Shown in pieces: positions 1 through 13,600 of a stretch of DNA of 64,000 bases. Every line of letters starts with the position of its first letter. The first letter of the stretch is position 1. Position numbers and translations under genes: made by a program. The notes beneath the pieces were generated by a model. That model saw only the letters and a program-made list of their open reading frames with translations, made no database searches and was not told the DNA's origin. This stretch comes from Tetranychus cinnabarinus (taxonomy: Eukaryota; Arthropoda; Arachnida; Trombidiformes; Tetranychidae), in NCBI GenBank assembly GCA_022266195.1, contig WHVY01000002.1, positions 14,771,001 to 14,835,000 of the forward strand. Direction: 5' to 3'.

Positions 1-101
1 AAATAAATTGTTTAATGAATGAAAATCAATCGAATTGTTAGAATTAGACATTTTATTGTTTTGATTTGACGTAAAAATCAGAGAATTTGTGAGTTGGATC
101 G

Positions 102-109
102 TATATAAA
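102..109 (+). promoter_or_regulatory. TATA box of the secreted repeat-protein gene
   Basis: TATATAAA lies about 120 bases upstream of the ATG at 226. Transcription would then begin near 132-140, where ATCAAGTT is a weak initiator-like match. A strong TATA box fits a highly or tissue-specifically expressed secreted-protein gene. That reading is inference. Confidence 0.6.
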
Positions 110-225
110 TGCTCGAAGTTTTGGATTTGATTATTATCAAGTTGATCTATCACCAGTATCGATTCAATTAGATTATTAAAGTAATATAATTTGTGTAAAA
201 CAAAGTCTCTAACTAAACCATCAAT

Positions 226-1002
226 ATGCAATCAATTCTAGTATCAATCCTCTTCTCCCTGTTCATCGCTTCATCAGTTGTTTGCAATGAACAATCACCC
301 GACTTCGATTTGCAAAGCAATGTTCATGGTCGATCCTTCTTAAATCCAGCCAATCTGATCGCTAATGTCGCCTCATCTGTAGCCTCATCAGTTGCTTCCA
401 ATGCTGTTAACTCAGTAGCCTCTGGTTTAGGTTCACTAGCTACTGGTGCAGCTAATGGAGTATCAAATGGTATCAAAGGCATTGGTGCAATGGAAACAAG
501 TGGACTCGATGCTGCTGGTAACCTCATCTCAAGTGGAGCTTCAATGGCTGCTCAGGCAGAAAATAAATTAGGTGATGCTGTTAGTTCTGGTATTAATGGA
601 GTTGGTAAATTGGCTAGTTCTGGTTCCAACATCATTGCTGGTGCCGCTCAATCTTTACTTGGTGATAAACTTGGTGGTGCTATTGGTCAAGGTATCAATG
701 GAGTTGGAAGTGCTGTTGAGAATGGATTCAAAGCTGGTGCTTCAGTTGCTGATATGGGTTTCGGTCTTAAAGCTAATGCAATCAAAGGAGTCGGTAATGT
801 TGGCGAATCTCTTACCAATGGTTTAGGTAAAGTTGCTGGTGCTAAAGCTGATTTACTTGCTGGTGGAGCTTCAAAGGTCGGTCAAATGGCCGACAGTGGA
901 GTAAAGGCTGTTGGAAGTGGAGTTGGTAAAGTAGCCGGTAAGGTTGCTGGTGATGTTACTGGCAAGGTAGTTGGTGCTGTCGCTGGTAAATTGTTCGGTT
1001 AA
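226..1002 (+). CDS. Secreted Ala/Gly/Ser-rich repeat protein (258 aa), unknown family
   Basis: This is a single-exon reading frame of 258 codons with a TATA box upstream and AATAAA downstream. Residues 1-20 look like a signal peptide (MQSILVSILFSLFIASSVVC), so the product is probably secreted. The mature part is dominated by Gly, Ala, Ser and Val. From about residue 78 it falls into degenerate units of roughly 35 residues, each opening with a motif like SGINGVG, NGIKGIG or NAIKGVG and continuing with Ala/Leu-rich amphipathic sequence. The C-terminus is a GKVAG-type run rich in Lys. No catalytic motif or Cys pattern is visible. The make-up recalls silk, cuticle or glue-like structural secretions of arthropods, but I do not recognise a family. 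It sits antisense between CARP exons or in its 3' flank. Codon use is regular across the frame, which argues for a real gene. Confidence 0.8.
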   Translation: MQSILVSILFSLFIASSVVCNEQSPDFDLQSNVHGRSFLNPANLIANVASSVASSVASNAVNSVASGLGSLATGAANGVSNGIKGIGAMETSGLDAAGNLISSGASMAAQAENKLGDAVSSGINGVGKLASSGSNIIAGAAQSLLGDKLGGAIGQGINGVGSAVENGFKAGASVADMGFGLKANAIKGVGNVGESLTNGLGKVAGAKADLLAGGASKVGQMADSGVKAVGSGVGKVAGKVAGDVTGKVVGAVAGKLFG

Positions 1003-1128
1003 GGATTACCTCAATCATAATATTCAGTTCTACATGTTTTTCAGATTTACCTCTCTATTATCTCTCTATTATATCCATTGAAAAATGCAATGTGTATGTA
1101 AGCAATAATTTTCATGCAGTAGTTAAAT

Positions 1129-1134
1129 AATAAA
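1129..1134 (+). terminator. Polyadenylation signal AATAAA
   Basis: AATAAA lies about 127 bases past the stop codon of the repeat-protein gene, a normal distance for a short 3' UTR. Confidence 0.5.
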
Positions 1135-1680
1135 CTAAATTTAATAATCCACTGCATCCACAATCCATTAACAATCCACAATATCCATCCACATATAAAT
1201 GCGCGTCTTTTTAATTCTAATAGCAAAATGGTAACATTATTGAACAAGACTCAAAAATTCTTTAATTCTTGCTCCTGCTGTAAACTTTTGTGACTTGTCA
1301 TCCTTTGCTGAAACTTCAATTTTTGTCATTAATAATAACATACACAATATTATAGCAATAAACACTTAGCAAATTACGATCTACGATTCATTGATGCAAT
1401 TTCCATACTTTTGAAACCCACGATTTACGTTTAGGTTCCAGATCTTATAGGCAGAATTTCGGATTCTTTTGAGCACATAATTACTTTGATAAACCTTGCT
1501 TCTTCAAATAATATCCAACAAAATTCTTAGTTTTCAATTTGAACCAAAAATTTCAATGAGTTTTGGTTCATGATTATTGCAAGTAAATTTTGTGACAAAA
1601 CAATTTACATTTTACGATTGATCCAAATTGAATTAATTGAATGTATAAATGTAATAATTTGACCAAAAAACGATTCTTAC
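1135..1680. other. AT-rich stretch, part of a CARP intron
   Basis: No exon is visible on either strand. I looked on the minus strand for the remaining CARP C-terminal exons (the family's TYxGS and PPCxE motifs) here and in 1-225 and did not find them. The CARP gene should therefore continue to the left of the window. Confidence 0.5.
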
Positions 1681-4600
1681 CTGTAGTTGTGATATTTTTA
1701 AGTGCATGAGTTATCCTTCTCAACTGATTATTGGCTTGCTTGGAGTCATGAGATATTTGTAAAAGGACGGAAACAGCAACAACTCCGTGAGCTCGAAGTG
1801 AAGCCTCTTCCCATGAATCATAGAGAATTGAATTGTAGGCATAAAACTGTATCTCACCGGGAAACTGAATACCACCAATGGTGTGCTCTGATCCTTTTGA
1901 AATGTTACGACCATAATGAAGTGAAAAATGGTTCAAAGTGTAACGATAAGTTAATGGACCATTAGCCAAGTTAACGGAAGGTGATGAACCAGATAATGAA
2001 GCTGATGATAACTCAATGGATTCTGATTTGTTTAATCCTGATACTTTGAAGATTATACCTCGACCCGTGTTGATCAAGTTTCCGTTTACCTTGTCATGAG
2101 CAAAAAAAGAAGCCCAGAAAAACAAAAGCAAATGAAATGGTACATAAAGTCAGAGAAGAGAGGAAAAAGAAAGGAAGGAAATTAATGAAGTGATGAGGAT
2201 AAATGGTAAAGAAGAGCAGAAAAGAAAAGTGATAAAGCAAAGGATTAAAGAGTAGAATGGATAAAATCTGTTTCCGGAATCGTTTGTTTAAACGGTGGAA
2301 ACAATTTGAAGACAAGAAAAGAATGTGAAAATATGGAAATTAATTGAATGTCAACCAAGTCTAAGAAAACTGTTCAACAACAAAAAAGAATCGAAAATTG
2401 GGTTTTGAAGGTTGATCAAGTTGCTAATGATAACTGACGAGTTTAACCATTATTAATGAGATCTGGTGTCTTTGGGTTGAGAGGTGATAATCAGTTGAAA
2501 GGTCAACTTACATGGTCACCAATTAACTGAAGAGGTGAAAGAAAAGGATCAAAAAGTAAAGCTTCCGGGTCAATGTCAATGGGCGATTGTCTTCTACCTT
2601 TACTGCATAAGCTCCATTTAGGATTAAGTCTTCCCCAAAAATTGGGTCCTAAAGAGAAGAAGAAAAGTTGAGGTTTTAGTTTTGTTTTTTTTTCGAGCAA
2701 CAATGGTCTGTGATTGATTCATTTTGATGAACAATTACCGATCCAATTATCTTTAATCAGTAGGCTAATAAATATCAAGGCTCTTTATGGTTGATGCATG
2801 ATAATAACCTGACAAGATCAAATTGTATGTCAAAATGAATATCGTTTTCTTTGCCTTTTTTTCATCTTATTGTTATTGTCTTAAACATTTTTGCTGTTCC
2901 CATGAGCGCGCATTGTAATGATGATGATGATGATAATGTATTCAGAGAGAGAAGGAGAAAGACATTGAAATCTGGTGATGATGATGATAATAGTTTGACA
3001 GGTTGGCAAATGATTGGTAAGCTGTAAGCTAATAATGTCATCACTTTTGACCAGTTTCAATGGTTTCCTTCTTTCAACAGTTTATCATCATTTGATAACC
3101 TCAAATTGGCTTCATTATTTTTCCTCATTTCTATTAATGTTAATATTAATGTTTCAATGATTGTTGATTGACTTTATTATTTTATATTAAAAGATGGCCA
3201 TGATAATGGTTAATCATATTGTCATAGAATCGAGTGTTTAATGTCAATTTAAAGGATTGAGGAAAGAAAGGTTGAATTGAAGTGTGACAGAAAAAGTGAG
3301 GTGTGTAGGTGTACAAAGGCTTGTAGGTAAAAGATTGTTAACAATCGAACTTCTTGTCTTCACTTCTCAACATAATGATACATGATAAAAAGCATTATAG
3401 GAGGAGTTTATTCATCAACTTTGATCAAGGATTTTAGTAGTGTTAAAAAGTCCTACAACTTGTCCGCTTTAGGACAGCTTTTTTTCCACTTTATGCCCGA
3501 CTCTGGGACAAGAGTAAAAACGCGTTTTTTAGATTAGCATTTTTCTAATGGAAGAGAATGAGAGAATTTTTTGATTGAAACTATTTATTTTTCTTCTTGC
3601 TTCTATGAAAATATGAAAATATGGCTACAAAATCATTTTTTATTGGCAATTTCTTGAGCTTTTTTTGCTGCCCATTCCAAATATTGTCTCTCATCATTTT
3701 TACAAATAAGGTTTAAAGGATCGAGATGAGGACCAATGACAACAAGAAATCTAGAGCCTGAATGCTCGTGGAAATGATTCATGGCAGCAGCAAAGGATTT
3801 TCTTTCTTTTTCTATGACAAATTTAGGAGAAACCTCATCATTCGGACAAATTTGCTTTACTCTTTCACAAAAAAGTACTCAAGACAATTGTGAGGAATTG
3901 AATGAGAGTTTGATTGATGAGGACAAAGAGCATTATAAATTGTTACAAGACGGTCTTACATTTTGATGCATTAAGATCATGCTTCAACATTGAAAAGTCA
4001 ACTGCACCTTAATAAGTACCCAGCAATTGGCCGTTAACAATCACTATTTGACAAGTCTACTGTTTGCTGCCATCTGTAACGTATTCTGCTATGATTGTTG
4101 ATTCATATTCAATGTACAGGGGTATTCAGCATCATTTACTTCCCGTTTTATTCGATATCTAAAGATCTGAACATGCTAGGGTATTTATATTTTGAGAATT
4201 GAAGAAAATTTTTTTTGAGTTTTAAGGTCATTCAAAGTCATTCGTTTATTTAACCTCCAAACGACTTTTGAAGGTCATTTTCAAATAGCACACATTTTGC
4301 CACCTTGAAAAATATTTGCCGTAAGAAGTCATTATTCTTCTCTGAAAAGTTACACAAGCTTATTTCAAATCGTTGAAAAATGCTTCACGAACGATATCTT
4401 CATATCACTTGCTTTTGGTCCTTTGTGATTTATTGTGATTAAAGTATGGGCTATTTGAAAATGACCTGCAAAAGTCGTTTAGAGGTCAAATAAATAAATG
4501 ACCTTGAATGACCTTGAAACTCCAGGAAAATTGTTCTTCAATTCTCAAAAGCATACCGTGTAAATATAAATACCCTAGCCTGTTTAGTTCTTTAGATATG

Positions 4601-7600
4601 ATTGAAACGTTAAGTAAATGAGGCTGAATAGCCCTGTATATTGCAGTTATGCGATCCTCATAAGATTTTGTACTTCTATGTTACAAGGAGACATTTCAAT
4701 CAATGGTTAGCCATTTAGCGAATACTATTATAAAAGAGTACAAATCGATTGAGGCGAATTCAGAATTATTCTCACAGAATAAGCATTTTAATAATGCTAA
4801 GGTTTCCATTAACTGTTAATATTGAGCCTTCTCAAGTTGTTATATTCTTAGCACACACATCTTATTACTTTTATCACATATCTGTAATTAGTTGAACGCA
4901 CACAATAGAGAGCAGAAATGGTAGCAAAGGAAAAAAGCAAATGATAGAAAAAAAGAAGAGGAAAGAAGATGAAACAATGAAGAAAAATGGCAAATAAATG
5001 AAAAGGCTAATATTCACAATATGTACTAATAATAGTTATAATATGATCAGGAAAAGCAGCAGTCAAGTTATCAAAGTTATCAAAGGAGAAAAAAGAGAAA
5101 AAAAGAGAGAGAAAAAGATGAAGACCAAAAGGCTGGGAATGAAAGATGAGAAACAAAATGAAAGCCTAACGCCTATTTACTTGGTTAATGAATATTTTAT
5201 CATTATCAAGAGCAGGGAGTTACAATTATGATAACATTGAAAGTTTAAGATGAAAGTAGCGGAAAGATTAAGATATTGTTTTACACTTGAAGTAAAGTCA
5301 GGTTAAGAGGGAAGCAAAATGAGAGTCAAATAATCAATGAACTTTCCAGTCAAAGGTAAGGTTAAAATTGCCGTCCAAAGCGAAACTTAAAGGATAAAGT
5401 TTCAAGTTTTGCTTCGAATGAAACAAAGCTCGAAATAGGTTGAAAATTTTAGGTAAACAAGAAAAGCTGCTCAATTTGATTGAAATGGCAATTAATTCAT
5501 CAACTCTATTCCACTCTGTAACATGATAATGAAAATTAACCTTTTCTTTCTTCGCTCATCATGAATACAGTTACACTGCCAATTGAACAATTAATTAAGA
5601 GCTTTTCTCCCTGAAAAGAGAAAAAAAGAAAAGATTTTTTAAGTTAATCACAGATTAATAATGAAAGTGAAATGTTGGAATCCAAGTCAATCTCAAGATA
5701 ATTCATGAACAAGAAATCTTGACATTTTCATGTTTTTGTGTTTCTTGAAATTCATCAATTAATAAAAGTTTCGATGGCAAAATTTTCTTATTGAAATGTT
5801 CAAGTTTGAGACTTGAATTGCTAAGCAAACCTTGAAGTGCAACATCGAATTTCAACCTCAACTTGACTTGTATCTTGATATTGTTTGCTAAATAATTTCA
5901 ATTTCATTCTTCTTTTTAAATTTGCTCATTTTGCTCGGATCTGATGATCAGAATTGCAATCATTTTCTCCATTTCATTCATGAAATGATTCCCTTTTCAA
6001 AAATATATTCCCTTGTAAAGGCGATGAATAAAAGGGACAAAAAAACATTCTCAAAGTACATGGATATGTATACACTTTTCAAGAACAGGAAATTAAACTT
6101 TCAAAGTGTATATCTTCAATCCTCATCATTTTCCTCTTCATCAAAACTGTCTTCATTTCTAATCAAAATTTTCACCTTTTCTCTTTGTTGCATTTCGTCG
6201 ACAAAACCTTTTCTCAGTCTAATCGCTGAATCATCAATTTAATCATTTCAACACTTTTGTGCTTTCTATTCAATATTAGAATACATTTAAAACTATTGTC
6301 ACTGATAATACAGATAAGTTCAAGTTTCACAAGAAAAATATTGAAACAATCTTCGATCGAAAATATTGAGCAAAAAAAATCATTACAAAATGCTTATTTG
6401 GCTTCGAATTTTCTCTCGAAAATCTTTGAATTAATAAAATTGAAAGCAATTAAAAAAAAGATTTTTGCAGATGAAGAAACTGATGATTCTAAGCATCAAA
6501 ATTCTGACAGATAATGTTGCTGAATGAATTGAATGTTTGCTTTAAAAACGAATCATGCAATCAATTAACAACAATTACCATCTTAAATATCATTTTCATC
6601 AGCAATTCCAAACACACAGTTTGATAATGGAAACGGTAAAACAATAATTTCTGGTTTCTTGAAACCTTACATTTTAAGTATTCATTTCACCATTTCTTTC
6701 ATTTTATTCATAACCAGCAATTAATGAATCACTTGAATACAACAGTGAAAAGAATCATTCACGTAGAAATTAATGAAATGAACAAATTTCGTGATTCGTT
6801 TTTTACACATTTCATCATTTAGAATGGAAAAAAGCATTTCACTTTTTTTTCACCAAAAACAAACAGAATGAGTTTCATTTCATGAAGAAAAGGTTCAATC
6901 ATATCATCTGTCAAGACGCTTCCAATCAATCAATCTTAAACTGATGAATCTTGTATTAAATCACGAATAAACATCATTCATCACTTTTCATCTTCAACTT
7001 TGTCAGCAAATTTCAATTCTTCAACAGGTAAGAATCTCAAGTTTCAAAGTATGACAAAGATAAATCATAAAGAACAATTGATTCTCTTCTGATCAAAATT
7101 TCCCAGATTAATCATTCTACTAATCAAATGAAAAGACAAATTGAAATGCTATTCAATCACCAATGTTTGGTCAAAAATCAACAAAAAGCTTTCTTGTTTG
7201 TTGATCAAAAAGCAAAAAGTTTTATTGAAATGAATCAAAAATCGAAAAATAAATTTCCATTCCAGTTTACATGGAAATGAACTTTCACTAATCAGTTGAA
7301 CTACAAGAACAACTTTAATTACAAATTGATCCTTTATTTACTTTTCCATCATTTTAATGATTCCATGTTTAATCATGTTCGGTCAAACGAATTCTCAAAT
7401 TTATCTGAAATCGAAAACTTTTTTCTGCATTCATCATATCATTCTATGAAAAGCATCGCTTAAAAGCAAATGAATACAGATGAAAATTCCAAAGGTAAAG
7501 TCCAATTTTCCATGAAAAAATTGGAAAATTTACGAAACTTAAATATGAATAATAATTCATTTTTACATCATTAGTTGGTTGAAACACTTCATGAGACATT

Positions 7601-10600
7601 TTCCTGTTTAAAGTGAACTCGATTCTAATGAATTTAGTTCTTCCATTGTGTTAATCATTTAGAATGGTTTATAAAAGCAAACTCATAACTTTTCTCAAAC
7701 TTTATCAAAGGTAAAAGTTCCTCCTTTTGCTTAATCATCAACTTGAAAAATGGTGAAAAGTGAATGAAAAAGTCAATATTGACTTGGAAAAGTTTCCCTT
7801 TTCTTCTTCCTCATCTTCACCTTGTTTGCTTGCCAAAAGTGTGTAACAATTTGCCATCCGATTCAATCCTTTTAACTTGCTCTTTGTCAAAAAGTACTGT
7901 AAATAGTACAGGGTCCGCCACAATACATGTCAGCCTGTATTTTTTGAATAACTTTTTTATTTTTTCGTCAATCAAGCTCATTCTCACAGAAAATAATCTT
8001 GAATAAAGGGGAAACAAAGATATGGACCGGTCAAATTTTTCGGGTATCGCAGGTCAAAATGGCGCCTGCGCGAAATGAAGGTACAATTTTCGGGCGTCGT
8101 ACGGGTTTTTACTCTATCTTTTTCGACTGTACAGATATTTTTAAGTTTTTTGCACTGTTTTACAAACTTTGTTAGTCACTTGCCAATGTTCTGAAATAAT
8201 TTTGTCATTGCGTTCTGATAAAAGCAATTTATAGCCGATTGAATAGGACACTTCATCATGCGCGAATTCGAGCAAATTGAAAAATAAAGCATTGATGTGA
8301 TGGAGCAGTATTATTCTGCTACTCAATAGGTGCCAGGGGCAAGAAAAGCCCTATGGAGTTATTCTGCCCTGAAAAATGTGCATAGTATCTCAGAAATCTG
8401 TCTATGAAAGCCTCATTGAATAACATTGGGTCTGAAAATGACTTTTTTTTTGCGCAGGCGCCATTTTGACCTGCGATACCCAAAAATTTGACCGGTCCAT
8501 ATCTTTGTTTCCCCTTTATTCAAGATTATTTTCTGTGAGAATGAGCTTGATTGACGAAAAAATAAAAAAGTTATTCAAAAAATACAGGCTGACATGTTTT
8601 GTGGCGGACCCTGTATAAATTACAGTCTAATCTTACCTTAGTAAACTTTAATTTCATCAATCATTGCAATTTGCCTAAAACAACAAACCTTGGTTTGTGT
8701 ATCAAAAAATCATCTGATTAATGTTAAACTGTCCAACAGTTGAGACAATAAAAGAAATCAAATTTAAATTGAAACCAAAAAGATTGAAAATCGATTCACT
8801 TTGAACCTCAATCTTTTTTAACCATCAACCAACCAAACAAATGTTTAATCATTAATCCAAGTAATTTCAAGAGTAATAAGGTAAACTAAGAAAAGGGCAA
8901 ATTCGAGTATCGCTCTGACCACAGAATACTGATGAAGAAGAAAATCTTTTATTCGATGCAAGATTATCACCATTATCTTCATCATCAGTAATCATGTTGA
9001 ATCATCTTTAATGCAATAAAGTTAAACGACAAACCCAGTGGCCAGCTAATGATGAAGTAAAGGACGGTTAACTAACAGCAAGGTTCAACCTAATTGTTTC
9101 CCTGTTCATAAATGATCATTTGTATCATCATAATCATCGACTAATAACCTTAACCATTAATGTTAATCACGATAATCATCTCGAGTCAGAAAAGAGTCAA
9201 ATCAAAGTTGATCAAGTGCCGATTGCTATCTTTCCATTTCTGTTCATCTGTTACAATCTTTTTGTCTTCTTCATTTCCAGGAATGGCCAAGATTCAAATT
9301 TTGACCAGAAAATGAAGAGAAGAAAAAATTGAATTTTGAAAAATTCGAATAAATGTTGTTCTTTAGGAATTGAGCTGAACTTGGATTTATAACTGGAAAG
9401 GATATAAAGTTGTCATTATTAATATGATAAATATGAATATTTATTATCATATTTAGTTGAAGTGTATAACAAATGTATTCTTGAAATGATTCAACAATCG
9501 TAATGGTTTTTTTACTGTTTGCTTGTTAAACCAACAGAGAAACAAATGATTGGAACAAATTGTTTCAACATTCAATGTTGATTCTCGATTCAGGACAACA
9601 GGAATAAACAATGAACAGGGAAGGAACAGTTGAGCTTTTCATGATAAGTAAACTGAACAGTTTTTTTTGGAGAAGCAAAAAATCTAATGATAATTTTCTC
9701 GATAAAATTAACATTAAACTTTGTAAAGCTTTAAACTGAATCTAGTGATTGGAGTAATCAGATTGAGATGTAAAGCTGAATGTTCAATGAATTGAGATCA
9801 TTTTTTATTCTTGAATGTTGAAGACAGAAAATGATGGCGAAAAAGCAAAAGATTAAGACGATGAACAAGATTCGACATCCATTTAAAAACAAGATAAATT
9901 ACTCAAAGTTACCTTTTAATTTGTTTTTTTGCCAATTACTTTCATTTTAAACTCGCATCTCTTATCCTTCCCTGTGTAACATCATTATAATGTGATAACT
10001 TGGCGATAAAAAAAGTCTTGTTTTCGTCTCTTTCAGTGTTCAATTATTGATAAAATTGGCGAAACAATCATGAACATTTCTTCTTCTTCTTCAAATGATT
10101 ATAATGATAATCTTCAAGTTTTCCCTTCCTTTAAACATTTTATTGAATGTTTTCAATCTTTTTATTTGCGGTTCCTTTTGCTTGAAAATAACTTGAAAAA
10201 AGGGAAAAATGTTTACGATCCATTTAAGGTTGAGTTTGGATTTCAATTTTTATTTAAGCTTTGAAACTCAATCAGCAAAATGAATTGATTGAAGGAAAGC
10301 GTTAAAGAAGAGTTTAAAGGCTAAATTGTCATCAATGTTCAGCTTTTGGTCAACATTTTCACATTCAATTTCATGAAAAGGTATTAATGAAATAATAAAC
10401 TGAGAAACGAGTAAATGGATTACAGAAAAGGAGAAAATGCAACATTTATGATTAACCATTACATGGTTAACCGCATTTATCGCCCAGAAACTGGACAAGT
10501 GACATTCAAAATAATTTTGGTCATTTTCCCAATTCTTCGACTGTTTAAATTTACTTCAAGTTAATGATTTAAGTGAGTTTTTAAAGGAAAAGGTTAATGA

Positions 10601-13600
10601 TTTTTTCGAGATTCCCAAATCATCTTTTAAGGTTTGAAAGGTTTGTTGAAGATACGTTTTCAAATGATTGTCTAATTAAAGCCTTGTTCATCATTTAATT
10701 GTAATGATTAGAGTCAAGGAAAAACAAGATGATTGTAATTACAGTTATAACTGTTGATTCAAGAGTTGCTATTGAATGCACTTGAAACTCTTGGCCTTTC
10801 CTAAGTCAAGTTGATCCATTTTGATGAGTAAATTCACAATTGATTTGAAATTCAATCAAACTGTACACTTGAAGTGGAAATCTTATAAATGAGAAAAGAT
10901 TTTCCATTTTTTTCGCTCTTCCAAATAACATCTTAATTGTCATTAATAGAGTAAATGAAATGGTTTTAAAGATGAAATTGATGATCAAACTTTCAAGTCT
11001 TTAATCATTAACAGTTGAAACCTTAATAACTGATTTAGTCTTGGAGATCAGTGGAGATGATCATTACATTGTTGGTTCAATTTTGTGAAGTTGCACTGAA
11101 AATAAGGCGATTTAGAAGTGTTCCGATGAAGATGATGATAAATATATTTATATGGTAAAGTTGTTATTAAAGGAATGGAATTGGAACCTTTTTGAATGAT
11201 AAAATTATCAAGGGATTCAATGGATCACAATGTTGATGTTTTCATCGTTGTTGGACCTGAAGCAGGACAACATTGTCAAGATGAGAAAAGATGAGAAAAG
11301 TCAAGGTAATTTACAGAGAAAATCAACTTTTTTTTGGGAATTCTTTTTGTTTAGTCCTTCTCTCTTTTTGACCCTTCAATATGATAGTGATGATTAAGAT
11401 GAGAAGAGATTGAGACGATAAAAAATGTAAAAAAAATCATGTATTGTCAAGTGGATAAAAGGCAAATCTTTCACTGGGAAGCGTTCATTTCTTTCACAGG
11501 CAATCATTTCTTTACAGCTTAATACTTTAATGTACTTCGTTTGGTACAGATTTACTGATTCTTGTTATCCTCTTTTTTCTGTCTTTTTTCTGTCTTGTTG
11601 ACTTTCAACTTGTTTGAGTTTACCTTTTTTGTTTTTTTTTCAGGATAACTTCAACTTTCATCGATATCAGGAAAGTGATGATTAGTCTTTTTTCCTCATT
11701 ACATGGAACTTTATTTTCTGGACGCATTTTTTACTAGCTTTGTATTTACTCTTTTAATCAATCACAGTTACCTTTACGGGTCAACCTTTCTTCATCAACA
11801 ATCATTTATCAATCAACAATATTGACCAGACTTTCATACTCAAACTTGAAGAGTCAAGTCAAGTCAAGTTAATTTGCCATCCAAGGCAATCCCAATCCTA
11901 AGAAATGCAGTTTAGTGTTTGAACGATTGACTTAAAACAGTGAAAACAAAATGATCAATTTTAGCCAAATGAGTTTAAAAATGTTAAGATTATAAAGATT
12001 GGATTCAGATTCTGAAGTCTTGAAGTTGAAAATTGAATCCAAGAAGTAATTGTTATTGGCCATTTTGAGCAACATTGAACCAGGTTTAAGACAAGACACT
12101 TAAGACACTTTCCAGTCTTATTACTGTTAACATGTAAACCAGAGTATCGTTTTGATGTTATACATAATTGATAATAGACAAGAATGAATGACAAGTTCCA
12201 ATGAGAAAAATTAACATGGACATGATGAAAGTTTGGTTGAAGAATGAAGAAGAAATGATGAATGGGAAGGATGAAGAAAAGGTTAACTTTGCTTTTGGGT
12301 GTTTCAATGATGACAAAGAGCTCTTCAATAGTGTCAAACCATTGAAGCCATTTGATGAAACAATTACATTGAAGAAGCTTCAACTTAAACATTTCTTCAT
12401 TTCAATTGATTAACTCTTCTTTTGCTCATCATGCAAAAACTGAATACCGGATGAAACCTTGAAATTAACCTTTAAATCACTTTCATTTGCAACATTGATA
12501 AAAACGATTGAACCTTTTTCTCAACCTGAACCTTAAACAACCGTCTTTACATTTAAACAAACTGATAAATTGGCTGACAAATCTGCAAATAATGAGACGA
12601 ACCAGAAAATTTTTTTTCTCATCTTCAACTTATTACTTTTCACTTTTACCCTTTTTTCATAAACAACAGCAACAACCAATAAAGAGCTTCTTTTCCCTCT
12701 TTGACCAACAATTTAATGGATACCAATTTATCATGATGAACAGCAAACGTAAGGTCAACCTAAATGACATAATAATTTGTGTTGACTGCCAGTCCAATCA
12801 ATGGATCCAGTATAGACAATGTTTCTTATTTTTTGGGGAAACATTTTTCTTTCTAAATCTTCTTCCCTTTTCATATCATCTTCATATTTTGGGCTCTTCA
12901 ATTTTTTATCCCTTTTTCATCATCATTTTACCTTAACATCTTACTTGGTCATTTCCACACTTATCACAGTCTCAAGTTGCTCAGCCTTTCATTTCTTGTT
13001 CATCCTATTTCTATCCAATCTGCAGTTCCATGTTTATTGAACCACAGATAGCCATTCAAGTGGGCATCAAATATCCTTCAACAGTGACCAAGTATGAAAG
13101 GAAGAAGAGAGGAAAAAATTGCTTTCATTATCCATCAATAAATCACTATCACTTTCACAGTTAGACCAATCTCCCAATCAATGTCAATAATCATGAATAA
13201 AACAGAAACTTCGAAATCGAAATGTTCTCAAGTTCAGTTGAAATACAATTTGAAATGATTAGCAAAACAGGAAAAAAAATTAAAGATTGAAAACTCGAAA
13301 AATTGAAATCTTTCAATGGATCCAGAAAAGACGCTCTTCAATGTTAACCATTTAAAATGCTTGTCGTCTTGAAGTTCAACAATTATTGTAAATTTGTATT
13401 CAATAACAGAGTTTTTTTCATCATTTCAGGATAATAAAATGATGAAAGGGAAGCAGAAAAGGAAGACAAATCCAATCAAATTGTGTTCACTTATTCCTTT
13501 GGAAATGCATTTGTAAATATTGGAAGGGAAAAGAAACTCTTGGCTTTTATTTTCATCTTCATCTTTACATTATTTATTCACAATTTTGCCTCTTTTTGGT

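Noticed and set aside
324..826. Open frames overlapping the repeat-protein gene in other frames
   Set aside because: They are by-products of the repetitive Ala/Gly/Ser codons of the 226-1002 gene.
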